DNA from: Guyanagaster necrorhizus
Taxonomy: Eukaryota > Basidiomycota > Agaricomycetes > Agaricales > Physalacriaceae
Reading direction: 5' to 3'
Assembly (NCBI RefSeq): GCF_019112545.1
Contig: NW_025064886.1
Span: forward strand, 1,461,059-1,525,058
Length of the DNA stretch: 64,000 nucleotides
This document shows positions 24,412-34,504 of this stretch, piece by piece. The position numbers and the translations under genes are program-made. Under the pieces are notes generated by a model. That model worked only from the letters and a program-made list of their open reading frames with translations. It made no database searches and had not been told where the DNA came from. The stretch's first letter is position 1; each line of letters opens with the position of its first letter.

Positions 24412-25061
24412 CGTCATCCTATATTGCGTCGATGGAAGACTGTTTTACCTACGCTGCGTACGGCTGTCGAGTCCATTTGCATGCCGGTGTCGCTAGCTAT
24501 CATTGTATCCTTCGCCATTGCTCTCATCACTCCCGTCAAGGACCTTTTCGTCCAAGTCGACGGCTATTATATGCGCCCAGCGCCCGACGGTGACCCACCT
24601 TTGACGTTTATCATCCATTTTGCAGAATTCATGGGTGTGACCTCTGTTCCTCTTGGTTTGATATGTCTGGGTTCCGCGCTGGCGCGTTCGAAGGTGCCTC
24701 ATTGGTCGAGTATGCTACTGGGAGCAATTCTCTCGCTAGCTGTCGGTCGCATGGTTGCGATGCCAGTGCTGGGCGTGTTGATTTGTAAAGAGTTGATGCA
24801 CGTAAATTTTATCTCAAAAGACGACAAGATGTTGCAATTTGTGTGCATGTGCATCACTTGTTTGATTTCTGGTTGCTGTCTGACTATTCCCATAGCTTCT
24901 TTTCCTGCCTTCTGACAGCGATGACACAAGTTTTTGTGACTCAGGTGTACAGTGGAACAGGGAGTGCGGACCACTTGCTTGTGTGTCTTATACCGCAATA
25001 TTTCCTTATGTTTTTATCAATGACAGCTCTTTCTGCTTTTACCCTTGAGTTATTATTTTGA
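24412..25061 (+). pseudogene. 3' half of a PIN-like transporter gene
   Basis: It starts abruptly with RRWKTVLPTLRTAVES, the same sequence as the minus-strand copy at 22.03-22.39 kb. It continues through GYYMRPAPDGDPPLTF, HWSSMLLGAILSLAVGR and VLGVLICKELMHVNF. A GTGCAT...CATAG intron (about 24842-24895) leads to FFSCLLTAMTQVFVTQVYSG and IPQYFLMFLSMTALSAF. The stop is at 25061. The C-terminal half, about five membrane segments, reads open, but the N-terminal half and promoter are missing, so this is a fragment. Its 3' end and 3' flank occur again at 38.45-38.87 and 41.1-41.5 kb. Confidence 0.7.
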
Positions 25062-25269
25062 TATTGCTCTCTGTCATTTTTTTGTAGAGAAAATACAGGT
25101 CGGCCGTTATTGGACCCTTACGTCCTGTGGATCGTGAACTTGTTAATAAGTAATTCGAAGTCCTGCCTAGATTAATGTCGTCGATTGTCCCAGGGGCTGC
25201 GACAATGTATCTATTTTGGGGAGTCGGCGCCGTCGGAAGTGAGCCAGAGCCCCTTGGCTCCCCCCGACC

Positions 25270-27538
25270 CTCTCCTGATTCAGAAGCTAGACACTTGGGA
25301 TGGTGCGGAGAAACAATCTCCAAGATCTCACAGCTCCACATCCTAACATCACTAAAAGGTGGCCTGTTTGCCCACACTCTTTTCCCTCACCAAACACTAC
25401 TTAACTCTGCTCACTCATATCACTCTTCTCAACTCGTCTCAGTGCGTTTCTTTTTCGCTCTGAACTGCCTTTCTGTATTAATGTTTGTTTTCCCCTTTTT
25501 TTCAGTGGACTCATCCAAGCTCGCCATTGCCTTCGAGCCCATGGGCGACGACGCGGAGCTGCAGTCCTCCCCTACGTCCCGGTTGGTAGTGACAGAGAAT
25601 CTATCTGAGGTCTACTACAAGGGCTTGCCCTCCAGACCACTCCTCATCGCTACAACTAATCCCAGCCCCTACGACTATCCAACTGGCCCCGAGGCCTACG
25701 CTGTCCTCAAAGAGCTTAGGGAGCTGGGTGATCACCCCCTCGCCAGTGTTTGGGACCATGGTTTGGCCGACCGCCTTCGCAGTGGCCTGAACACGATGTG
25801 TGTGAACTGGACTAGTATCGACGCAGTCCGAATGGTCAAAGAAGGACAGTCCTCCGGCCCAGCCATCGTCTGGATTGGCGTCGAGTTCGGGGCGCTCACC
25901 TTCAAGGAGGGCAGCGATGTCGCCTTCAATTGCCTCTCGTTCATCAACAGTTACGGTTTCCGTGACTACCATGTTGAAATCAGGGAGTCTCGCGTTATGA
26001 GACAAGAGGGCAATAGGTTCTTTGATACTGTCCGGTGGTCCGACCCTACTTTCGCTGTTCGCGACCCATACACCGCAACACTCGGCATCCCGATCTCGAC
26101 CAAGAATAAGCCTTTGGCCGAGGGAACTGGCGGCTTCTACCTCAGTGCCGGTGGCGACGACAAGGACATCTATCTCGTCACTGCCCGGCACGTTGTCCTC
26201 CCTGTCGACAAGAGCGAGAACAGGGAATACCAGCACAGGAACAACAGCAGGGCACATGAAGACGTGACCATCCTTGGCACCACCGGTTTCAACAAGAAGC
26301 TTGCCACCATCGACAAGAAGATTAGGTACGAAGAGTTCATGATCACGTATTCCAGGGAAAGGATTGAGTTGGTTAAGGACAAGGACGACCACACATCCAT
26401 CATAGAGCACGAGAAGGCAGAGAAAAATTTGCAGAGGGCGGAGACGAAGATGAAAGCACTCCGGGACTTTCGCCGGGAGATTGCCACTCACTGGAGGCCG
26501 GAGGAGAAGCGTGTCTTCGGGGAGCTTGCCTGGGCCCCTCCCATCACCTACTCCACTGAACCGGGGGAGTATACCCTGGACCTTGCCGTCATTAAGATCA
26601 ATGCCGGCAAGCTTGATGCTGACAATTACCATGGCAACACCATCAACATTGGTGACAAGTATAAGCACTGGGAATTCATGGAGAAGATCTATCAGCACCC
26701 CACCAGCTCCAAGTCCTTCGAATTCCCTGTTGATCGTCTTGTGACGCTTCAAGGACAGGTCCCTGAGACTGTCCTCGTGAATCTGCCTGTGCTTGATACC
26801 AACAGCGAGCCATGCTTGGTTGTCTTCAAAAATGGCGCCAATACTGGGACCACCATTGGCAAGACAAACAATGTTTCATCATACACACGCATCTATGTTG
26901 CAGGCGAGTACCTGGAGTCGAGGGAGTGGCCAATCATTCCCACCGACAAGAACTCAGCCCCATTCTCCAGGAAAGGGGACTCTGGATCTTGTGTCGCTGA
27001 CTCCTTTGGCCGCATCGGCGGCATCCTCACCAGTAGTTGTGGTGCCACCGACTACTCCGACTTGACTTATGTCACCCCCATATCCTTCATCATGAAGGTA
27101 CTCCACAGGACAAAAATTTTCAAGTATGCCCATCTCAACCCGATCCTTGCCTAGGAGGGTACCCAAGTGATTGGGTTCGTCTCATTTCATTTCATTCCTC
27201 TTCCCTTAGCACGCTGACGGCCTTTTTTCACTGTCCAGGTTGTTGGTGACTTCATGGGCACTTCCCTCGTGCAGGCCTTCAGTCTCATCGGGGTCGTGGT
27301 CGACGCGAGTATTGACTGGTTTTTGTTATGGTGGCCTCTCTCGTACTTTGGACAATCATATGTATAGCTCGTGCATCATTCATCCTTTGCATTTTTTAGT
27401 AACAAATGATAACTTGTGATTTTGTTTTTCCTCACTTGCGTGAGATGAACTTAAGTGCGATATCTAGGTAAAGTGGACTTGGAATACTTGTCATGTAGTG
27501 CCGAAAACTGCGAGGGACTCAGTCTCTCGCGGTTGGGG
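25270..27538 (+). repeat. Left arm of a 2.3 kb inverted repeat (protease copy A unit)
   Basis: The arm matches 32007-34320 in reverse orientation. It covers the 5' flank from CTCCTGATTCAGAAG, the whole protease gene, its 3' flank with CACTGTCCAGGTTGTTGG, and ends at TCTCGCGGTTGGGG (27538). Beyond that base the two copies diverge at once. The outer end is less exact. The 4.5 kb between the arms holds a DUF3435-type gene. Confidence 0.8.
25541..27154 (+). CDS. Trypsin-fold serine protease-like protein, copy A
   Basis: The 537-residue protein appears to be a cytosolic or nuclear trypsin-fold peptidase-like protein; I see no signal peptide from the chosen start. The candidate triad is His217 in LVTARHVV, Asp347 in TLDLAVIKI and Ser481 in RKGDSGSCVAD. 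A charged, probably coiled segment (about residues 235-310) sits between His and Asp. GRIGGILTS and TYVTPISFIMKVL follow the serine. The ATG at 25541 was chosen because all copies share it, it lies just after a 5' intron (GTGCGT at 25442 to TTTTTTCAG at 25505), and relatives I recall start there. The frame is open further upstream to 25175, but that stretch includes the intron. Similar proteins are common and uncharacterised in agaricomycetes; the substrate is unknown. Confidence 0.8.
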   Translation: MGDDAELQSSPTSRLVVTENLSEVYYKGLPSRPLLIATTNPSPYDYPTGPEAYAVLKELRELGDHPLASVWDHGLADRLRSGLNTMCVNWTSIDAVRMVKEGQSSGPAIVWIGVEFGALTFKEGSDVAFNCLSFINSYGFRDYHVEIRESRVMRQEGNRFFDTVRWSDPTFAVRDPYTATLGIPISTKNKPLAEGTGGFYLSAGGDDKDIYLVTARHVVLPVDKSENREYQHRNNSRAHEDVTILGTTGFNKKLATIDKKIRYEEFMITYSRERIELVKDKDDHTSIIEHEKAEKNLQRAETKMKALRDFRREIATHWRPEEKRVFGELAWAPPITYSTEPGEYTLDLAVIKINAGKLDADNYHGNTINIGDKYKHWEFMEKIYQHPTSSKSFEFPVDRLVTLQGQVPETVLVNLPVLDTNSEPCLVVFKNGANTGTTIGKTNNVSSYTRIYVAGEYLESREWPIIPTDKNSAPFSRKGDSGSCVADSFGRIGGILTSSCGATDYSDLTYVTPISFIMKVLHRTKIFKYAHLNPILA

Positions 27539-28621
27539 ACTTCGATTATATGACTTCTCACTAACTGCCTCCCTCTTACTACTTCATCATCGTGACTTGC
27601 CCTTATAGTTTCATCGTTGAGACCCCACTTTATAACATTGCTCATTTGACTTCGTGCTTCAACTTCGTTCTTCGAGCTATGACTTTATTTCTTATGATAC
27701 TGCCATTATACGTTGAACCTACTGGCGAAATTGAGCTGGAGTCCCTGGAGGACTATTTGGCTTTGATATTCCAGACATGTATGAAGATGAGAGCCTGTGC
27801 TACGCTTTCTACACATGATGTTTGGAATGTCTCGCTGCATTGTTCTCTTTTGTGCTGGTCAACATTCCATGGCGTGGCATGAACAACTGCCACACGTCTC
27901 AGGAATTGGACTACATGGTGAGCAACAATAGCTACAGAATAATAAACCTTCGTTCACACCGACACTGTTTCAGCTACTTCCGTCTGCACCTAGTTCTCAA
28001 GGAGATGTTTAAGGGTGTCGATTGCCACCTCTCCTGAGCCGCTTCTCCTAAGTCACCTCTGCTTCGACCAATGCACACAAGCCTGATCAATCGTAGAGCC
28101 TGTGTGCTTGCAGTGGCTGGCAGCTTCGTCGACGCTGTCAGCATTCTGGAACAGGTCTACGTCAAACACGGTTGCTCATGATGTAATAGTCTTGCAAGAC
28201 GAGTCAAGGCATGTCATTGAACCAGCTCTTTGAGCTCCCCATGAGCGCAGCCCAACCTGAGACTACCTTTAGCAATGCGTCTCCTTTACCGAACGATATC
28301 ATATGCATGCCCAAGCAAGACATTCGAACATATCAGACATTCTCTAGTAGGCTTACCGCAACAATGCTATAAGTATGTATCTTGCAAGACTTGATGAACC
28401 GAAATTCAAGGCCGAAAGGTAGGCATCATGAGACCTGCTGAATAAACAAGAGGAGCACTCCAGTTCGGTGCAAGCTGTGCGCCCTGGTGCCTATATACAT
28501 GAGTCACCCCCGTTCTCCAGCTCTCTACTGCATACGTCTGCACCTGAAGTTGTTGTGGCACCCACCACACTGTCTGGCTCAGGCCCAGGTCGTAGCTCAT
28601 GGCTGCTGCCCCTGCTCCCGC
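27539..28621. other. Gene-free spacer inside the inverted repeat
   Basis: Beyond the arm end at 27538 I find only short frames on both strands with no recognisable domain. It lies downstream of both protease copy A and the DUF3435-like gene. Confidence 0.45.
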
Positions 28622-31260
28622 TCATACCATCCCACCCAGCGCTGAAGAGTTGGCGTACTCATTGTGTAGAGGCAGACCATAGGTATTGATATCAACGCTG
28701 AAGCTCTGGGTGGAGGTCGGGATGGAGACAGAGATCTGTGCTGTGAGAGCGGGATTCGGAGCAATAGAAGTGTTGAGGGCAAATGCTCGATTTGTCGTAG
28801 GGCGGCTGGTTGATTGGTCCGTGGAGAGAGCGAGTCCCTGAGGAAGAGAAGGATATCCCAACTCCATCGCGAGACTGGGGGTGTACTGCAGAGCTGAATG
28901 AGGAGGGGCGCAGTGTGGAGCTGGATAGGGAGGGACGTATGCTGCAAACCCTCGAGAAGGGTCGAGTCACTGCAAGAGGCCATAGTCGAGGCTGGAAGCA
29001 GAGATTTGCATGATGGCGGAGTCGTCGCTGAGAGCAAGACTCAACGTGAGGCTGCCATCCGAGTTAGAAGGCATCGACGTGAGCATAGGGCCAAGAAGAG
29101 GACGAGGATGCAGACGCAGCTCCCTGGGTGGAGCCATCTTCGAACTCGGGAACAGGGCCTTCTGGTTCTGCTTGAGAAGTGGGGCCGGCGGTGAAGCTCT
29201 TGAATGATAGATACGTCGCGGCAGGGCTCGTGCCGCGCTGCACTGTTGGGCATCACCTTCTTGTGCTCGATGTCGGGCCTGATCCGCTCTTTCAACTGGC
29301 CCAGCCTGACCATGTGCGTGCCGACCATGATGCAATGCCAGTGGAGCTTCTCGGGGCTCAGGCCATCGGGTTGATCATAGAGAAGCTCAGCCAGGGCGGC
29401 GCGATCAGCGAGCTGGAGGTCTATCTCGGGTTTGTCGTGCTCGGTGGGTGCTTCACCGTTGGCCTGCCGTAACAGGTCCCAGATAGGATGGTTGTGGAAA
29501 TAGTACTTCCGGTATAACAACTTGACTGCCTTCTTCCTCCTGGCTTGCATGGACACGCTCGTGGCAGTCAGCAGCTGGACCTCTCTTTCGTACAGACAGC
29601 CCTTGGTGCCGAACATACCACCCTTCAATGCCTCTCTCCTCTTCTCGAGCTCCACGATTTCTAGATCTGGTGGCAGGCTAGTCCACACCTCGTCGGGGAC
29701 CATGTCGCTACTAGCGCATGGGTCGCGCATGTGGCCGACATGCGACAACATGCTGAGCAGTTTCGTCTGTAGGGGCTCATTCAGCACTGCATTCAGCACG
29801 TCGTACTGGACGAAGGAGTTGAGGTAGGCGTCCTGGAAAACCTTTAAGTGGGAGTTGTGGCGCATAATCTGGTGGCGCATGGCGCCGGACGCATAGCCGT
29901 TAACTGTGTTACCCACATTCCTCCGCCAGTCCTTGGGGCCGATGTGCTTCTCGTAGCCCATGTCGAGCGACTGGTTGCCTATATAGTCGTGAAGGGTACA
30001 GTATAGAAGAGGGGAGTCTGGGTCGCCATCGCACCACTGGAACACGGGCCGCTTCAGCCACTCCTTCTTCCATCGGAGGGGTGTGCATGTGACCGGACTA
30101 CAGTTTCTGGCTCTGAAGACGGCCTCGACGCTGGTCAGGGTCGGAAAATCGAAGGCGTCGTCCAGGATCGCAATGCTGGCGACAAGAGTGACAAGGCAGA
30201 AGATCAGCCTTTTAGTCTGCATGAAGAAGAAGATAGTCCTGCAAGACAGGATTAGTCTTCGGCATGGTCAAAGTGTCTAGTCCGGTTTCCAGATGGTGGA
30301 CTACCATTAACTGGATATCTTCGTAGCAGAGAGCCCTAGGGCAGCTACGATGGGTCGTCTCGCGTTCCAGCAACTTCGTGAGCTCCTTGGCGTATGCATC
30401 GTCTTCCGGGGGTTTCTGGAGTAACGGCAGGATGGCTTTAGAGCTGAAGAGCTCCTCCCAGGATCCGTCCCAAGGTCTATTCTTGTCGCCATCGACAACC
30501 TCGGCTGGCTGGCATCCCGTATAGGCTAGGATGAAATAGCAAGCTGCGACGTTGAGCCGCTGGCGTTCGCTAGGGAAGACGCGGTAGTCATAGGCGATGT
30601 TGAAGGATAGGAGTGCTAGCAGGTCACCAGAGTCAGTGATAGTCTTTCTGCACACGTTAGGTGCCTGGAGGCCAAAATTGTGGATTAAGACGTTCTTGTG
30701 GAACTGGACAAGGCGTGAGTAGACTGTTCCTCGTGACCGGAGGAGCGGAGTACCTTGTAGACTTTCTTACTGTCATTGAGATCCATGTGCCGCCCGACCG
30801 TGCTGGCATAGACTGCAAAGGTAAGCATCAAGTCCGATTCAGGCATGCTCATGGACTTACGTTATGTTTGTACTGCCGGAAGTACTGCCAGCTAGTACCC
30901 AACGATATGATATTGTACGTCTCGCACAAATGAAGGAGGAAGTCCATGGCTGTCGCTTTGTTAGCCTTCTGCAGCTCGCTTCGCCATTCTCCAAGCTGCA
31001 TGTGGTCACAATATCTGTGCCAAGTACGAGCGAGTGGACTGGATGCGATTGACGTACTTCTGCTACTTCCGCAAGATAGTAGTAATGTTAACCTTGGTGT
31101 TATCAGCCCATGGTGGCGTCATGAAGAGCACATCGCCAACCCGCTGGTGAAAAGCCTCATGTCCCTTAGTGGTCAATTTTCGTCTTCGAGGCTGTTCCTG
31201 ATTTTGCGTCTCAGCGAACTGTTTAACGAACTGAGTGATGCAGTGCGACCATGGCAGCCA
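28622..31260 (-). pseudogene. DUF3435/FluG-domain protein (tyrosine-recombinase-like), degenerate
   Basis: Read on the minus strand from about 31,260, the N-terminal region gives QFVKQFAETQNQEQPRRR and VGDVLFMTPPWADNTKVN. The block at 30655-30212 gives ACYFILAYTGCQPAEVVDG and LCYEDIQLMVVHH. The block at 30222-29041 gives CTPLRWKKEWLKRPVFQW, DWRRNVGNTVNGYA, MRHQIMRHNSH and DMVPDEVWTSLPPDLEIVEL. These are hallmarks of DUF3435, a family containing tyrosine recombinases that move large fungal elements in ascomycetes. Several frame changes are needed (near 30222 and after 29180). The catalytic-type arginine expected in TGCRPAE is glutamine here. The C-terminal tail (about 29,100-28,622) is low-complexity and shifts frame. 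Confidence 0.7.
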
Positions 31261-32006
31261 CTACTCCCACCGATAACGTCAGTGGCACTGTAGTCAACCA
31301 TGGATATCCTAGCCCGACTGGAAAGAAGCACCCTGACTCATCGTTTGGTCCTAATATTGGTATTGTATGCAGTGGACTTGCTTGGACCACAAACAGGGAG
31401 AAGAAGGTGCTCGCCGATGAGTTCACGCCGGACGTGGTTCGCGGATGGATAGAGAAAAGCAAAGTGGTCAGTATATACTGCAAGGCCGTTCGTGATCGCA
31501 TTGACTTGGTTATCAGGCCAGCGAACCCACGACCACCTTGCAGGCCTCAGTTAATCTGAAGCGGCCTACTTTGCGCTTGTCTCCACTACTTAGAAGTAAT
31601 GGGAAATAGAAAGGCCCTTCTTTCCAAGTACTAGGTGCTTTCGACCGCCCCTCGAAATCCAAACAAGAAGAAAAAAAACCACAGGATTATGTTAGAGACA
31701 TCTTTTCTTTACGGTTTGTGGCTCCTCGGCTTCAATCACGATCGAGACATATCACTACTGCACCGCTTCTTGACTGACCTGATTCTATACAACGTTCCGT
31801 AGGAATGGGAGAACTTTACACCAGTGCATTATTATTTTTCTTGGCGTTGAGTGAAGATACGGTACCAGACAATCATCATCATGGCCTGGAGTTTGAGTTC
31901 GATTGCGATGCACCGAAATGTAGAATTTACGTCCATGTCTTACTCGATGCCAATCATCCCGATGCCCCCGCAGCCACTTCTCCTAACGGTCTCTCTAAGC
32001 TCAAAG
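31261..32006. other. Spacer upstream of the DUF3435-like gene
   Basis: Frames at 31223-31501(-), 31251-31559(+) and 31805-32026(+) have no domain I know. The left part may contain the 5' exon and promoter of the DUF3435-like gene. Confidence 0.4.
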
Positions 32007-34320
32007 CCCCAACCGCGAGAGACTGAGTCCCTCGTGGTTTTCGGCACTACATGACAAGTATTCCAAGTCCATTTTACCTAGATATTGCACTTAAGTTCAT
32101 CTCACGCAAGTGAGAAAAAACAAAATCACAAGTTATCATTTGTTACTAAAAAATGCAAAGGATGAATGATGCACGAGCTATACATATGATTGTCCAAAGT
32201 ACGAGAGAGGCCACCATAACAAAAACTAGTCAATACTCGCGTCGACCACGACCCCGATGAGACTGAAGGCCTGCACGAGGGAAGTGCCCATGAAGTCACC
32301 AACAACCTGGACAGTGAAAAAAGGCCGTCAGCATGCTAAGGGAAGAGGAATGAAATGAAATGAGACGAACCCAATCACTTGGGTACCCTCCTAGGCAAGG
32401 ATCGGGTTGAGATGGGCATACTTGAAAATTTTTGTCCTGTGGAGTACCTTCATGATGAAGGATATGGGGGTGACATAAGTTACATCGGAAGAATCGGTGG
32501 CACCAGTACCACCAGTGAGGATGCCACCGATGCGGCCGAAGGCATCGGCGACGCAAGATCCAGAGTCCCCTTTCCTGGAGAACGGGCCTGAGTTCTTGTC
32601 GGTGGGAATGATCGGCCACTCCCTTGACTCCTGATACTGATTGAAATAGCTGCGCGTGTACGATGAGACATTGTTCGCCTTGCCAAGCGTGATCCCAGTA
32701 CTGATGCCGTTTTTGAAGACGACCAAGCATGATTCAGTGTTGGCATCGCGCATGGATGGATTCGTGAGGACAGTCTCGGGGACCTGGCCTCTGAGTGTCC
32801 GAGACGGCTGTCAGGGTATTTGAAGGACGTGGAGCTGGCGGGGTGCAGATAGACCTTCTCCATGAATTTGTCGTGCGTGTACTTGTCGCCAATGTTGATG
32901 GTGTTGCCGCAGTAATTGTTGGCATCAAGCTTGCCGGCGTCGATCTTAATGACAGCGAGGTCCAGGGTAAATTCGCCTGGGTTGGTGGAGCAGACGATGG
33001 GAGGGGCCCAGGCAAGCTCCCCGAAGATACGCTTCTCCTCCGGCCTCCAGTGAGTGGCAATCTCCCGGCGAAAGTCCCGGAGTGCCTTCATACTCGTCTC
33101 TGCCTTCTGCAAATCGTCCTCTGCCTCCTCGCGTTCTGTGACGGATGCGCGGTCGTCCTTGTCCTTAACCAACGCAATCCTTCTCCTGGCATCGATCGTT
33201 ATGGACTCTTCGCCCTCAATCTTCTTGTCGATGGCGGCGAGCTTCTCTTTGAAACTGGCGGCGCCAAGGACGATCACGTTTTCACGTGGCCTGCTGTTGT
33301 TCCTGCGCTGGTATTCCGTGTTGTTGTTGTTGTTGTCAACAGGAAGGACGACGTGCCGGGCAGTGACAAGGTAGATGTCCTTGTCGTCGCCACCAGCACT
33401 GAGGTAGAAGCCGCCAGTTCCCTCGATCCAAGGTCTATTCTTGGTCGAAATCGGGATGCCGAGTGTCGCAGTGTATGGGTCGCGAGCAATGAAAGTAGGG
33501 TCGGAGAAGGCGACAGGATCAAAGAACCTATTGCCACCTTGTCCCATAACGCGAGACTCCCTGATTTCGACGTGGCAGTTGCGGAAACCGTAAGAGTCAA
33601 TAAGTGCCCGGCAATTGAAGGCGACGTCCCTGCCTTTCTGGAAGGTGAGCGCCCCGAACTCGACACCAATCCAGACGATGGCTGGGCCGGAGGACTGTCC
33701 TTTTTCAACTATTCGGAGCGCGTCGATACTAGTCCAGTCCACGCACATCGTGTTCAGGCTACAGCGAAGGTGGTCGGCCAAACCGTGGTCCCAAGCACTG
33801 GCGAGGGGGTGATCACCCAGCTCCCTAAGCTCTTTGAGGACAGCGTAGGCCTCGGGGCCAGCTGGATCTTTGAAGGGGCTGGGATTAGTTGTAGCGATAA
33901 GGAGCGGTTCGGAGGGCAAGCCCTTGTAGTAGACCTTAGATAAACCCTCAGTCACTGTGAACCAGGGCGTAGAGGAGGGATGCAGCTCTGCGTCGTCGCT
34001 CATGGGCTCGAAGGCAATGGCGCGCTTGGATGGGTCCACTGAAAAAAAGGGCAAACAAACGTTAGTACGGGAAGAGAGTGAAAGAGCGAAAAGGAAACGC
34101 ACTGGTGGCAGATGTTGTGTTTAGAAAACCTGAGAAATGGAGACGAGTTGAGAAGAGTGATATGAGTGAGCAGAGTCAAGTAGCGTTTGGTGAGGGAAAA
34201 GAGTGTGCGCAAAACAGGCCACCTTCTAGTGGTGAAGCTCTGAGATCTTGGAGATTGTTTCTTCGCGCCATCCCAAGCATGGGTTGCCTCGTGTTTAACT
34301 TCTGAATTAGGAGAGGAGAG
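32007..34320 (-). repeat. Right arm of the 2.3 kb inverted repeat (protease copy B unit)
   Basis: The arm is the reverse complement of 25270-27538, more diverged than copies A and C are from each other. The inner end is sharp at 32007 (CCCCAACCGCGAGAG). It includes the protease gene, its 5' intron and its 3' flank. Confidence 0.8.
32391..34003 (-). pseudogene. Trypsin-fold protease-like gene, copy B, with one-base deletion
   Basis: It aligns with copy A over its full length, from ATG at 34003 to a stop at 32391. The total of 1613 nt is one less than the 1614 of copies A and C. Near 32800 the sense sequence reads CTCGGACACTCAG where the intact copies have the pattern CTTGTGACGCTTCA, so a base is lost after residue ~415. 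The frame before the deletion keeps the histidine (TARHVV) and the aspartate (LDLAVIKI). The GDSG serine and C-terminus lie in the other frame (32391-32753). A sequencing error is possible; otherwise the product would be a truncated protein without the serine. Confidence 0.75.
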
Positions 34321-34380
34321 GACAAAGGCGAGTTTGTTAATCCGAGGGCCTGTCCACATCTGAGAACTCTGCAGCTTCTA

Positions 34381-34455
34381 ATAGGATCGACAACGGCTAC
34401 TTAACTAGTTGCCGGAAAGCCTATAGCTACCCGTATTACATATAAGTTAAGAGAC
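34381..34455 (+). repeat. Fragment of the 0.3 kb dispersed repeat
   Basis: TAGGATCGACAACGGCTACTTA and CCTATAGCTACCCGTAT match the repeats at 36095-36421 and 40800-41036. It lies exactly between the copy B unit and the ABC transporter fragment. Confidence 0.65.
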
Positions 34456-34504
34456 TCAGCAGGCAGTCGACACCCTCGTCGAGGTGGTACGTCCTGAAAG
34501 CAAT

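Noticed and set aside
25175..25540. Upstream extension of protease copy A to 659 aa
   Set aside because: The extra part spans a clear 5' intron (25442-25505) and unique flank not shared by all copies; the shared ATG at 25541 is the better start.
25601..26752. Antisense open frame of about 383 aa, also present opposite copies B (32795-33943) and C (39292-40443)
   Set aside because: It mirrors the protease coding sequence and persists because the copies are recent duplicates with GC-biased third positions. It has no domain, and its conservation is explained by the sense gene.
25270..34320. Calling the DUF3435/protease block a true Starship
   Set aside because: Starships are described from ascomycetes with an intact captain at one edge, direct repeats and defined insertion sites. 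Here the gene is degenerate, lies between inverted arms, and no target site is visible.
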